NCBI GenBank assembly: GCA_002914845.1
Contig: JXTC01000084.1
Span: 400,784-464,783 of the forward strand
From: Trema orientale
Taxonomy: Eukaryota; Streptophyta; Magnoliopsida; Rosales; Cannabaceae
Direction of reading: 5' to 3'
Length of the DNA stretch: 64,000 bases
The notes under the pieces: generated by a model
Told to the model about the DNA's origin: nothing
The model's input: the letters and a program-made list of their open reading frames with translations, nothing else
The model's database searches: none
Part shown: in pieces, positions 37,310-56,073 of the stretch
Layout: each line of letters opens with the position of its first letter
Position numbering within the stretch: the first letter of the stretch is position 1
Program-made: the position numbers and the translations under genes

Positions 37310-38690
37310 TAATATTGCAGTTTATCCTTTAGTAGAATAAGTTCATAACTAGTAGTACAAACCGACTTATATTAAGAGTTAATTAGAACGGAGTCTTATT
37401 CTACTGGAGCTTGAATTAAGTAGGTCTATTAAGTCCCCAACCTACATTAACATCGAGTTGCATGAGAACAATACAATTGGACTCAATATTTTTTTGACAA
37501 TTAAAGACAAAAGAGGAATAAGGCTGAATTAGTAGTGGGCTCTGTGCCCAATAGGGCACTGAAATTCGGCCAGTCCATATGCCTTAGGACTGGCAGAATT
37601 CCTCCTAAAAGACTCCTTCCACCCTTAATTGTAAATATTGTTCAGTTTTGACTAAAATATTTGTTTAGCAGCTGCATAGAAAACTGAGAGAAAAGTCAGA
37701 AAGAGAAATTCTTGGAGCCATCATTGGAGGCCATTAGAGTTTTTGGATTCTTTCTTGGAGATTAATCAAGATCGAAATGTCAACACACCTCTACAGTTAT
37801 AAGCATGGTGTTTAGGAAGGAAGACTCATCAGTTGAGGTACAATCTCTTGTATGTATTTTGACCATAACAAAGATCCTAAATAGTTTTTATGAAAAGCCT
37901 AGTTTGTAGGGGTGTTCATGGCCGATTTGGACGGTCTAAATCGTCAATCCAGAAGCCAATCCGAATGTGCGGTTTGGCCGGTTTACCAATCCGTGCGGTT
38001 TGAGTTTGTCGATACAAACCGGCCAAACCGCACCTACATTTTTGCGGCCAATTTGGGCGATTTCCGCAGTTTGAAAACTTAAAAAATTTAAATTAATACA
38101 ATATCAACTAAGCTCATATCATAATCATATTTCATCTAAAATATAAAGTCCAAATATAAAACGAAACTATAACATAGTTAAAAGCTATAACCAAATCGAA
38201 AGTCATAGTAAACTTAAATTTTAGTTACAACTTACAACTTAATCAAATTGAATAGTAAACTTAAAGTCTTTAATCTTAAACATATCATAACAATAAGACT
38301 TAAAGTCTAAAATATCATAAGAGTCTTAAGTAACATAGTCCTAAATAAGCTAAGAGTAATCATTACTCAATTAGAATGAATGAGCTTAAATTTTTAGCTA
38401 TTAATATATATTTAAAAAAAATACATATTCAAACTTATTGGCCGGTTCGGTTTAAATCCGACCGAATTTTTCTAAAACCGAAAACCAAACCGGCCAAGTC
38501 GGTTTTTATATTTTCTAATCCATAACCGGCCATTTAAGAAACAAAACCGCACGGATTGAGCAGTTTGGATTGGATTGGGCGGTTTCCACGGTTTGGCGGT
38601 TTTTTTGAACACCCCTACTAGTTTGGAAAAATTTTTGTTTTCCAAGCTTTTATTCATCTTTGATTTTATTATGTTTTTCATGAAATTTAG
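37310..38690 (+). mobile_element. Copia-type LTR fragment interrupted by a hAT MITE
   Basis: The phrase TACTGGAGCTTGAATTAAGTAGGTCTATTAAGTCC near 37400 (shown here by its parts TACTGGAGCTT and GGTCTATTAAGTCC) parallels TATTGGAGCTT and GGATCTATTAGGTCC in the solo LTR at 22917-24728. The later layout (leader, CTCTTGTATG, then T-rich DNA) is also similar. The MITE at 37907-38617 splits it. The borders are approximate. Confidence 0.4.
37907..38617. mobile_element. Non-autonomous hAT-type MITE with 8-bp target duplication
   Basis: The 711-bp element starts TAGGGGTGTTCA and ends TGAACACCCCTA, a perfect 12-bp inverted repeat. It is flanked by CTAGTTTG at 37899-37906 and 38618-38625. Eight-base duplications are the hAT hallmark. 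Both subterminal regions are dense in CGGTTTGGCCGGTTT-like motifs and their complements, as expected for transposase binding sites, while the middle is plain AT-rich DNA. There is no transposase. Confidence 0.88.
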
Positions 38691-39370
38691 CCAACACTCT
38701 GTAGCAATGAAATCACTCACATTCCAAATATGACTAGCTCTAGAATGAGTATTGATAGGACGAAAAGTACTAAGACATAGAAGCCATAGATCCTCAAATA
38801 TGTTTATAGATTGGCTATTATCCACCCACCATCGCAGACACAAATTTAGCATATCTCTTCTCCACACTACACTATACCAGATGCAAGAAGGAGCAAAACC
38901 TAGTGAAGCTTTTAAAAAGTTAGAATGTGGAAGTACTTGAAGCTTTTAAAAAAAGTTAGAATGTTGGAAGTACTTACTTTTTAGAGTTCAAGACATTAGG
39001 GACTTTGAATATTGAATAATTTTCCAATCTTGTTTTGCTAAGACTGTCCGATTAAAATCATTAAGCTCACGAAAACGAAGACCACCTTCATTTTTCCCTT
39101 TGCAAAGTTTTGACCAGGACAACCAATGTATTTTCCTTTTATCATTCGAACCTCCCTACTAAAAATGAGCCATCATGGCACATAACTCGTTATAGAACAT
39201 GGAGGTTAAACGAAAAACACCACCGTGTAAGTTAGAATTGCGAGAGTTATTGCTTTGATATATATGCCTCTTTCCTTCCAATTAAAAAAAGCAATTCCCT
39301 GGCCAAACTTGCAGCTTCTTCTAAACCCCATCTGTAATCATATTGAAAGTTGCTCGATTATTTTGGCCCG
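38691..39370 (-). mobile_element. LINE fragment (post-RT and zf-RVT region)
   Basis: On the minus strand, frames contain GGLRFRELNDFNRTVLAKQDW (in two pieces, about 39100-39020) and then WRRDMLNLCLRWWVDNSQS with IFEDLWL (about 38865-38770), the segment that follows reverse transcriptase in plant L1 elements. Stops separate the pieces. It corresponds to the same protein region as 1-480 in this window and is a short dead fragment. Confidence 0.7.
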
Positions 39371-40640
39371 CGCCGTAAGTGAAGGTTGGATTAGATATTT
39401 ATTATGAGAGAGATTTGCCTCGATACCCAAGATAGATTGGATTGAATTTTGGGTTATCACATCAACATTGGGACTATATGTAGTTTAGACTTTACCATAT
39501 TAGTCACTTGACCGGAGAGTCTTTTAGTTATATAAATCCCTTCTTAAGTCTATTAAAAAAAATAAACCTGTTTTATAATTTTTTTTTCTTTTTGTTTTTC
39601 TATTTTTAGCTAATGACATATTAAAAGTCTAAAATATCCCAATCCAGCTCAACTAGATCTAGTCAAGCTAAGTAGATTTTCAGTCGAGCTTAGTAGGGAC
39701 CAGTTGAGTTAGACAGAAAAATTTTATCGAAATGCGATTTTCATACAAGAAAATCGTGATTTCAAGCTTCAAATCGATAATAAGGTATTTAAATTTTGAT
39801 TAAATCTTTTAAATCTCAAAAACCCAACTTATAAACAACATTGAAACTAGTCCAAACAGCAAAATCTTCTTCTTTCTTTTTGAAATTTTTTGAGCAAAGT
39901 ATTCTAAGAATTTGAACGTTTCATTAAAGTAGAGTTTACTGAGCCTAAAAATGAACTTTAGAAGTTCATGAATCTAAAGAAACTTGGTTATAAGTCTAAA
40001 TAACTAAATATCTCCCTGAGGCAAGGCGAGGCAAGGGCATATGTTTCAAAACATTTTTAATCACGTGGCACTCGTTAATGTTAGCCTTACAAAAACAAAA
40101 ATAAGGCTATCATCTGAAGGAAAAAAAAAAAAAGGGATGAAGAAAAAAAAAAAAAAGGAAGATGATGATTAACTCATGGACCACCCCGAGAGCATGAGAA
40201 ACCACTCAAAGAAATCTCCATTTCAGCATGTTATAACAAGGCAGAGAATTTTTTTGCACAAAGAAGAAACAAGTAACCTTATTCAAGTAACGTTATTCTC
40301 TTTCGCTCAACGAAGGAACAAGTAACATTTTTCTGAATTTGGATGAGATTCGAAGTCAGGACCTTCAACTTTAAGAAGAAGATGTCGAGTTGGTGTTACC
40401 GTCAATTGTGGCTGCAACCACATTTTTTTTAATAAACTTTGTAAATAATCTTTCTGAGTTATTAATCTACCATGTTTGACAAATCAGTTTATGAGTAGAA
40501 CTTAAAAAAGAGAAGAATTATTGTGCAAATATTTATAGAAAATAGGGTGTTTCTTTTTTTTTTTTTAATTTTTTATTAAAAAAAAAAAGAACACTTTCAA
40601 GGGCTCTGATTTTCCCAATTTCACTAGAAAAGCCCCCATT
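39371..40640. other. Intergenic DNA upstream of the UBP5-type gene
   Basis: No coding signal is present. Near 40335-40405 the minus strand has GACTTCGAATCTC, resembling a tRNA B box, and could be a SINE relic; the evidence is thin. Confidence 0.5.
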
Positions 40641-40676
40641 AATAATATGGACCTCCACCACCACCATACAAGGGAA

Positions 40677-40684
40677 TATATAAA
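40677..40684 (+). promoter_or_regulatory. Probable TATA box of the UBP5-type gene
   Basis: TATATAAA lies about 240 bp upstream of the start codon, so a leader of roughly 200 nt is predicted. No in-frame ATG lies between it and 40918. Confidence 0.6.
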
Positions 40685-40917
40685 TTTTGTAAAAGAAACT
40701 TGAGGTGAACACTTTGACTCAAACCTTTCAGGCAAGGTTGAGTGCAACTTCTACCATTGCGAGCAAAACCCTCCAGTTACAAAATTCTGCTCTCTCTCAA
40801 TTTTCCCAAACCCGGCGTTTGGTTCCCGAGAAAATTGAGGAGGAGAGAGAAACCAAACTCAAAGCCCCTTCCTCTTCCGAGTCTTGGCTTGCTCGGTCGG
40901 ATCCGGGCGAAATAGGA

Positions 40918-48960
<8,043 letters not shown>

Positions 48961-49142
48961 ACTCCAAGCACACACATTCCTTGCAGAAAGGGGCAGCAAT
49001 ACCCATTGTATGTGCAATTCTCTTTGTATTCTTTATATTTAGTTTACCGAAATCTCCTAATTTGTGACCAAACTATAAGGTTTTGGGGACAAGGGAAAAA
49101 ATAATAAAAAACTAAAAAGAAAGAAAACCATACTAGAAAACT

Positions 49143-49148
49143 TGAATA
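49143..49148 (+). terminator. Candidate polyadenylation signal of the UBP5-type gene
   Basis: AATAAA lies about 185 bp after the stop codon, downstream of a T-rich stretch. A longer spliced 3' UTR reaching about 49900 is an alternative. Confidence 0.4.
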
Positions 49149-49149
49149 A

Positions 49150-50750
49150 AAGAAGAAAATATATCGGACAGTGCACATTTGTTACATAGGGTGAAACGTC
49201 ACAAGTTGAGTTCTGTAGTCTTGGGGATTTCTACCTGTTTCTTGTGGATCTCTCCTTTGGGCTGCCAATATGTTTTGTTTCCTCTTGATTTGTTGGCTGC
49301 TGGTTTAATTTTAATATGAAGAAATATTTGGCAGAGAAATTCCTCGGGTTTGAGAATTCTTATCAATTCCATGACTTGTACTTGCATTAGACATTTCTTA
49401 CCTGGCAGCACAATGTTCCGGTGGTTAGATAGAAAATGTAAAAACATCCATTCTTCCAGTTAACATTGTTGGGAGTGTGTGGGAGGGATGGGTTCAAATC
49501 ATAGTAGGTTAGATTTATGTTTTCACAATGAAAATAAAAGAAAAAAACATGGTTGTAGTAACTTTTGTGCCTTCGCTTTCTCTTTCCAGAATTCTGAACA
49601 TCTGCGCTCAAATTATCTGTCCATTTTGGTCATGATTGATTTTCTCTCTTTTTAAACAGGAGAAGTGTCCAACCATTTTGGTCTTGCTGCAGACCAGTTA
49701 TTCCAATGTACCCTGGTTCAACATGTTTCTTAGGTTGCATCTAGTTCCATTTAACATTAGAAAACAAAAAATGTTGGTTACTGTTATTGCTGCATTGATT
49801 TTCATGATTACATTTCCTGGAGGCCACTCAATACTCTGCGTAACGTAATCTGTCTTGAAGCTTTCCTGGAATTTATTTTTTTGAACCGGGCGAGCTGGAG
49901 TATTGCTAAATTTTGTCATTCATCCAGACAACACTGTAAGGTCTATCTATTTTTATCTTTATTTTTAACTTATTTATTTTTTTGTCTGGAAAACATTGTA
50001 ATTTTGTAAAAAACCAGTTCAGGTAGATTAGGAAGAGAGCAGCAGAAATGAGACCTGAGATGTCTGAAACTTGAAACCTATAATTGTTTATAGATCATAC
50101 TTATTATAGTTTTTACTTTACCAAAATGATTATTAGTAATGTATGATACCAATTTCTTCCTGGATCTCTTTATGATGGATGAAGTACGTCACCCTTTTCC
50201 ACTTTTTTTTTTCTTATTTTCCAAAAATAATTAATATAATAGATTGTTTTCCAAAGCTTAAAGATTCAATCTTCAGATTCCATCATCCAAACAACAAAAA
50301 TAAAATACAAAACTAATAAAACAAACGAAAGGTTCAAGAATGTTACAACTTTAGTTAAATATGTAAAATATCTAGTATCTAGTACATGGGAGATGAAAAA
50401 AAAAAAAAAAAAAACCCCAGATTGAGTTCACAACTTGTCGGTCCATTTTCACAATTCAAAAGGTAATTGCAAAATAAAATCTGCCAAAAATCATCGTTTC
50501 CTTACTTATTAAAACCTAAAATACCAAAGGGCTTCACACTTGAATCGAATTACTAGACTCTTATATCACTCAATTTGACCGTCAGAAACCATAAAATAAA
50601 AAACCCTTAAAAAAAAATAAAATTGGAAAGCATCTCTAATCACCTGACGCGGGTTCAAGTAGAACCAATGTGCAGGGGGTTTGGGACTTGGGTTCATGTC
50701 AGGCTTTCGAGTTCGGTTCGAACCGTTCGAGCTGGTTTAGCGAGCTCATG
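49150..50750. other. Downstream flank of the UBP5-type gene
   Basis: No gene is supported. The sequence at 49660-49920 is less AT-biased and preceded by a good splice acceptor (TTTTTAAACAG), so it may be a 3' UTR exon. The rest is AT-rich. Confidence 0.45.
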
Positions 50751-50905
50751 AGGGTACCTTTTCTTTGTTTGAGTTTGAACAGTTCGAGCTGGGTCTTCGT
50801 GCCTGGCCTCTCGCATGTTAGAGTAACTAGGATTTAGTAGGGTGCCTTTTTCTTAATTGAGTTTGAACAGTTCGAGTTGGGTCTTCGTGCCTGGCCTTCA
50901 CTCAA
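50751..50905 (+). repeat. Two-unit tandem repeat, period 88 bp
   Basis: AGGGTACCTTTT at 50751 and AGGGTGCCTTTT at 50839 start two units sharing GAGTTTGAACAGTTCGAG and GGGTCTTCGTGCCTGGCC. Palindromic TTCGAACCGTTCGA lies just upstream. It is probably part of the CACTA relic that ends at 51232. Confidence 0.75.
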
Positions 50906-51089
50906 TATTTGGAAGCTTATGGATTCTGCAATTTAGGGTTCTAGATTTGGGGATTTAGTAGGGTGGGTATGGGTTGGTGTTTGAAAGTGAAGAACGATAG
51001 GTTTTCACACAGAGAGATATTCACATAGAGATATTTTGCAAATCCGGCTCAAGTACAGAGAGTCAGAGAGAGAGAAAGAGACACGAGTT

Positions 51090-51232
51090 TAAAATTTTTC
51101 GAAAGCGCGAACTATGTTTTTGTTAGAAAATATTTCACAAACCTGCACGCTAAATTTTTTCAGTGCAAAGATGTAGCACTTTTTCAAGAATGCTATTCTC
51201 AAGTGCAATAATAGGGTATTATTGTTGTAGTG
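51090..51232 (-). mobile_element. CACTA (En/Spm) transposon terminus
   Basis: The right edge is TTGTTGTAGTG, whose reverse complement CACTACAACAA is the diagnostic end of plant CACTA elements. The adjoining subterminal DNA has AAAGCGCG and TGCACGCTAAA, also typical of this group. The opposite terminus was not found, so the body (perhaps reaching to about 50200) cannot be bounded and the element is probably a deleted relic. Confidence 0.6.
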
Positions 51233-51509
51233 ATACATTATAAGTGCACAAAGTCTTAAAACATGATCCAAGAGAAGTATCCAGCTTCTCTTATTAGTTG
51301 TGAATAAACTTATTTGATTTAATTAGAGAAAATATGTCTTAACTTTAATAAACATTTATATTAAAATATTTCTCTAATGAATAAATCATATAATTTTTTG
51401 ACATTTTTTATTATACTAGTAATCAAAACATTATCACAGATACTATCTGAATGAAATATTACTTTATTAAATATCTACAGTATTCAATAAATATCCATAA
51501 ATAATAAAC

Positions 51510-53458
51510 GCTTTTTGGGTATAATCCTAACAAGGGTCTGGAAGAAACTCCAACTTTGGAAGAGTAAGCTGATGTTGATGGGAGGTAAAGAGGTTCTTAC
51601 CAAAGCGGTAGCAATGTCAATTCCTACATACACTATAGGGGTTTTCCATGTCCTGAGATCATTGTGCCTGGAATTGTAGTCCATGGTAGTAAAATTTTGG
51701 TGGGGTGGTTATGCTGATACGAAAAAAAATACATTGGAAAAAGTGGGATTTGCTTTTGTATGCCTAAACTCAAAGGTGGGCTTGGTTTAAGAGACTTGGA
51801 GACCTTTAACCGAGCTCTTGTTGCTAAGCAAGGGTCACGCATCATCCATGCGTCCAATTCCTTAATGTCCGGGGTATTAAAAGCCAAGTACTTTAGGACC
51901 TATTCGTTTATGGAGGCGGATGAAGGTTCAAATCCCCCTCATATATGGTGGAGCATTTGCTGGGTAGAGAAATTCTGAACCTGGGAGTGAGGTGGCGAGT
52001 TGGGCATGGGAAGAAGGTCTGTTGCAGAGTTCCTTTTAGGGAGGCCTAGACGATGGAATGAACAATTTACTCAACAGGATTTTTGGGAGGTTGACTGCAA
52101 TTTGACCCTCAAGTCTCCCATTGACCTCTCGAGAAGTGAAAGACTCGGTCTGTCGGCATTTGATAAACACGGCCATTATACAGTTCGGTTGGGCTATAAA
52201 GCCGCAAAGAATCACGCACATGCTGTGACTTGTTCGAAACAAGACATGGCTATCGGATGGTGGAAGGGCCACTGGACGCTCAACATCCCCTCCATGGTTA
52301 AGCTTTTTCTTTGGAGGTTTTTCCGTGCAATTATTCCGGCCACCTGGGTTCTCTGCCACCGATGAATAATTTTTTCCTCGAGCAGCTCCAGATGTGGTGC
52401 TGCAGAGGAAACAATCACACATGCTCCACTTCAATGTCCATTCTCTCATAGTTGTTGGGAGAACAGTCCAAGGTCCCAATTGGTATCCAAACACATAAAG
52501 TTTCATCAGCAAGAGCTTTTACTCCGATTTTTTACTGGGCTTCCTCGGGATGAATTCGAGGCGTTTGCGGTTACGCTTTGTAATCTTTGGAACGAGAGAA
52601 ACAGAGCAGTCCATGACTCCAAGAGCCGCTCGCCACACGAAGTTAGAGAGATAGCTAGCCGTTTCCTGCATGAATTCTAGCAAGCTCGGTTGAAGATTGA
52701 GGTCGCTCAGCTTCCGACAAAACCGTCCGAACCGAGCAAAATGGAAGCGTCCTCCCACAGGTCAACTAAAATTAAACGCGGACGCTGCTATTAACTCGAG
52801 TACAAAGTGCATTGGGGTCGGTGGAGTTATTAGAGATAGTAATGGGGTTGTTATAGATGTCTTATCCAAACAACTCTCCCTTCTCCCGAGTCCGTATGCA
52901 GCTGAGTTAATAGCCATGCGGGAGGTTTTGTCATAGAGTAAAGACAATAATTACGTGGCTCAAATATGCTTGAGAGTGATTGCCAAAGTGTTATTACAGC
53001 TGTTAATGCTCAGTGTGGGCTGTCCAATGAAGATATTATGGATGGAGTAATCTAATCTTCGTTGTTGGATTGCCATATGGTTACCTGCGGCTTTGTGGCT
53101 CGAGAGAGTAACAGGGTGGTCCATACTTTGGCAAAGCTAAGTTGCAGAATAGACTCTGTTGTTTTTCCTGTTTCTGATATTACGCGGTGTATAGCCACAC
53201 TAGTGGCTAATGATCTTTCTGCTCAGTGTGGGCTGTCCAATGGAGATATTATGGTTCGAGTAATCTAATCTTTGTTGTTGGATTGCCATATGGTTACCTG
53301 CCGCTTTGTGGCTCGAAAGAGTAACATGCAAGGTGGCCCATATTTTGGCAAAGTTAAGTTGCAGAGTAGATTTTGTTATTTTTCCTGTTTCTGATATTAT
53401 GCGCTGTATAGCCACACTAGTGGCTAATGATATTTCTTGAACGAAGTTTTATTTTCCT

Positions 53459-53526
<68 letters not shown>
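51510..53526 (+). mobile_element. 5'-truncated LINE ending in poly(A)
   Basis: The remains start with the post-RT segment VWKKLQLWKSKLMLMGGKEV (about 51535). They continue through GGLGLRDLETFNRALVAKQGSR (51775-51840) and a zf-RVT region around 52250-52370. A C-terminal RNase H (GQLKLNADAAINSS, GGVIRDSNG, PYAAELIAMREVL at 52760-52935, and CGFVARESNRVVHTLA at 53083-53130) follows. Stops and frame changes make it dead. It ends in 67 A residues (53460-53526). A 213-bp segment at the 3' end is duplicated in tandem. No clear target duplication was found. Confidence 0.85.
53008..53432 (+). repeat. 213-bp tandem duplication at the LINE 3' end
   Basis: GCTCAGTGTGGGCTGTCCAA begins at 53008 and again at 53221. 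Both units run through GATTGCCATATGGTTACCTG and TTTTTCCTGTTTCTGATATT to CCACACTAGTGGCTAATGAT. The units differ at scattered positions and by a small insertion (ATGCA) near 53327. Confidence 0.9.
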
Positions 53527-53530
<4 letters not shown>

Positions 53531-53920
53531 AAATAAAAAAAAAAAAAATTCCATACCAAACAAATTCGCTGTGGTCCACCATAGACAAGAAAAGATCATT
53601 GTAAGGAGTGTCATTATATATACAGATTTATAGCTAGTAGAGATGTTCTCTTGGTAACAGATGAAAAACGCTTATGCAATAACTAGCTACAAGATTGAAT
53701 TTTTTGGACATCAATTATCTGTGGTCCAACCTTTTGGGCCAACTTCCATATTTTTGGTTTGTTGGTTTCTTTCTCCATTATGCACAACATTTCTCGCCCC
53801 TTCTATTGGAAATTTTCTCCCCCAAGGGTTCAACATTTTCTACTTCAAAGTTTATGGGGTCTTACGTATAAAAGTGCACTTCTCTATTTTTTTTTTTTTT
53901 AAAACTAATAACCGAGAACA
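53527..53920. other. Spacer between LINE and tandem repeat
   Basis: No gene is recognised. The 88-residue open frame at 53661-53927 ends in translated poly-T and has no family features. Confidence 0.5.
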
Positions 53921-54088
53921 TACTTGAAATTAATGATATCTCATCTGTAAGCTTCTCAACTAAATATCTCATCTGTAAGCTTCTCAACTAAACCATACTT
54001 GAAATTAATGATATCTCATCTGTAAGCTTCTTAACTAAACCATACTTGAAGTTAATGATATCTCATCTGTAAGCTTCTCGACAAAACC
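53921..54088 (+). repeat. Four-copy tandem repeat downstream of CYP94B
   Basis: The core TATCTCATCTGTAAGCTTCT starts at 53937, 53965, 54012 and 54059, giving periods of 28, 47 and 47 bp. The longer unit adds CCATACTTGAAATTAATGA. It lies about 370 bp past the CYP94B stop codon. Confidence 0.9.
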
Positions 54089-54204
54089 ATATTAATTAGT
54101 ACATAAAAATCCACCTAAAATATTTCTTCTATTAGAACACAAAAAATTATTCTTTTTCTAAAGAGAATTGGAATTAAACTGTTATTTTTATTTTCACAGT
54201 TTTT

Positions 54205-54285
54205 ACAAAATACTTTTAGGGGGATTTGAACCCCAGATCATTCCCATACTCACTACTCACCCAAGCTCCAAGTGGCAACTTTTCT
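54205..54285 (-). mobile_element. Possible SINE head (tRNA-derived)
   Basis: On the minus strand GGGGTTCAAATCCCCC (54218-54233) contains a good RNA polymerase III B box (GGTTCAAATCC). About 40 bp upstream is CTTGGAGCTTGGGTGAG, an A-box-like stretch. It does not fold as a full tRNA by eye. A SINE remnant is the simplest reading. Confidence 0.4.
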
Positions 54286-54459
54286 TTTAATATTATAGCA
54301 GGTCGTATAAACCAGAAAAGACTTGAAAAAAAAAAAAATCGACATTTTTCGGGTCCCTAAAGGCTAAAACAAAACTCGCATACATATGATACAAATGCTT
54401 ATTACATATACATGTGCAGTATAAATCAAGAGACTAAAACAGTAAAATGAAAATATTTA

Positions 54460-56004
54460 TCACAAATTATGCACACCCCCAGATCTTTCCCTATCTCGCA
54501 CAGTGACAGGCAACCCACCTTTCATCCGAAGGGTAAGTGCCATAACATAATCAGGACACGTGACTTTATCCCGTACGTCAATGTCAAACCTCTCAATCAC
54601 CGAAGCTGCAATCGACTTCATCTGAATTGCAGCCATGTCTTTTCCGAGACACATTCTCGGCCCGGCATGAAACACCGGGAACCGAAACGGATTCTCTTGC
54701 CGAAAGGCACCGTTTTCGAGCCACCTCTCGGGCCGAAACTCCTCACAGTCCTCACCCCAAATGCTCTTCATTCTCCCCATGGCGTACGTTTGATACATCA
54801 CTAGCCAATTTTTACCTACACATGTCCCATCCGGGAATACGTCGTCGTTTAAGCTCTCCTTCGTATCGACCGGTACAGGAGGGTAAAGTCTCATTGACTC
54901 CGATATTGCAGCTTGCAGATAATCCATGTCTCGAAGCTCGTCAACCCCATATGTATCGCCGATTGTTTTACCGGTTCGAACCCGAATCGCTTCGAGCTCT
55001 TTTAGTATCTTTTCCCGGACGTCGGGTCTGGACGATAAGAGCCAAAAGAACCAGGTTAAAGCCGACGACGTCGTATCCCGCCCTGCGAGGATGAAGCTAA
55101 TGACGATATCTCGCAAGAACTCGGGCGAGTTTTCGTTGTTTTTGATAAATCGGAAGAGTAAATCTTCCTGGCTTTTTTCGACTTTGGCTTCCAATCTCGA
55201 TTGTATAATGTTGTCCGCAAATCTATGGACGGCAGAGATTGATTTTCTTAAGCTTCGTTCTGATCCCATGTTGAAGAACTTCTTCGTCTTCCATAGAGAA
55301 GGAAAGGCGTAGAAGAATCTCCCGCAACTTACGGTGGCAGCTTCCTCAAAAGCCGCCATGAACTCGGCTCCTGCAGCTGCTCCGTCTCCGTGGCCGCCAA
55401 GACAACCCGGGTCGAAATTGAAAACCAACTTACACACGTTATCGAACGCGAACCGCTCCAAAACGTCTTGTAAATCCAGGACCCGACCCGATTTGGAGGC
55501 CTGTTCTAGTAGCGGAACCAACCTCGTCTTGATCTCAACGATGACGTTTTGCACAACGAAATTTCTGAGCGATTTGGTGTTGAACTCGTGGCTCGCGGTC
55601 TTTCGTTGCACTCTCCAGAGGTCTCCGTCGGAGTTGAAGATTCCTCGGCCGAGGAAGTCGCCGAGCATGGAAATGAACCGGTCACCTTTCGGGTAGTTCT
55701 CAAAGTTGGTCTTCAGCATGTGCTCCACGTTTATGGGGTTCGCAGTCATGACGCCGTGGAATTTGTACGGACGGAAGAAGATGGCGGTGTTGGTGGGACA
55801 GCTGCCGAGGACTTGTGTGCTCCATTGGAGAAATTTGTGGCGGTTCTTTAAGAATTCGGGTAGGACTCCAACTATTGGGTAGTTTTTGAAGCCTGTTTGG
55901 CCGCTGATTTGTGGTCTTTTGGGCTGAGAGTGATAGTAGTAGTAGAAAAGGTAAATGGGGATAGAAAGGAGGATAAGGAAAGATTGGAGAGAGAGGAGCT
56001 CCAT
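54460..56004 (-). CDS. CYP94B: Cytochrome P450, CYP94B type (jasmonoyl-isoleucine hydroxylase-like)
   Basis: A single uninterrupted exon encodes 514 residues, the normal P450 length. An N-terminal membrane anchor (about residues 5-24) places it in the endoplasmic reticulum membrane. Order of motifs: the proline-poor hinge, then FLGRGIFNSDGDLWR (117-131), oxygen-binding I helix AGRDTTS (307-313), the ExxR pair Glu369/Arg372, PERW (425-428) and the heme loop FHAGPRMCLG with the iron-ligand Cys452. From memory the sequence follows Arabidopsis CYP94B3 closely across FLGRGIFNSDG, DLQDVLERFAFDN and the I helix. CYP94B enzymes hydroxylate the omega carbon of jasmonoyl-isoleucine and so switch off the hormone; substrate here is inferred. 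The start ATG is the first in frame and opens a normal hydrophobic N terminus. No inactivating change is seen. Overlapping frames on the plus strand are shadows. Confidence 0.93.
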   Translation of the reverse strand: MELLSLQSFLILLSIPIYLFYYYYHSQPKRPQISGQTGFKNYPIVGVLPEFLKNRHKFLQWSTQVLGSCPTNTAIFFRPYKFHGVMTANPINVEHMLKTNFENYPKGDRFISMLGDFLGRGIFNSDGDLWRVQRKTASHEFNTKSLRNFVVQNVIVEIKTRLVPLLEQASKSGRVLDLQDVLERFAFDNVCKLVFNFDPGCLGGHGDGAAAGAEFMAAFEEAATVSCGRFFYAFPSLWKTKKFFNMGSERSLRKSISAVHRFADNIIQSRLEAKVEKSQEDLLFRFIKNNENSPEFLRDIVISFILAGRDTTSSALTWFFWLLSSRPDVREKILKELEAIRVRTGKTIGDTYGVDELRDMDYLQAAISESMRLYPPVPVDTKESLNDDVFPDGTCVGKNWLVMYQTYAMGRMKSIWGEDCEEFRPERWLENGAFRQENPFRFPVFHAGPRMCLGKDMAAIQMKSIAASVIERFDIDVRDKVTCPDYVMALTLRMKGGLPVTVRDRERSGGVHNL

Positions 56005-56073
56005 AATATCATAGAGAAGATTTGTGTAGCTATATGCTCAAGTAGTCTTAGTGACTTGTATGTTTGGGCTCAT

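Noticed and set aside
40705-40917. Upstream in-frame extension of the UBP5-type protein
   Set aside because: Open but lacks an ATG; the family protein starts at the MAEVS methionine at 40918.
53417-53633. Frames of 65-68 residues across the long A run
   Set aside because: They consist of poly-Lys or poly-Phe from the LINE tail.
53921-54088. Regularly spaced repeat considered as a CRISPR-like array
   Set aside because: Plant nuclear DNA; spacers are not unique and the whole 47-bp unit is repeated.
54205-54285. Intact tRNA gene
   Set aside because: Only the T-arm/B-box part is convincing; acceptor and anticodon stems do not pair by eye.
54469-55851. Plus-strand open frames of 100-155 residues over the CYP94B gene
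   Set aside because: They overlap the intact minus-strand P450 exon, have no family features and reflect its GC-rich codon use.
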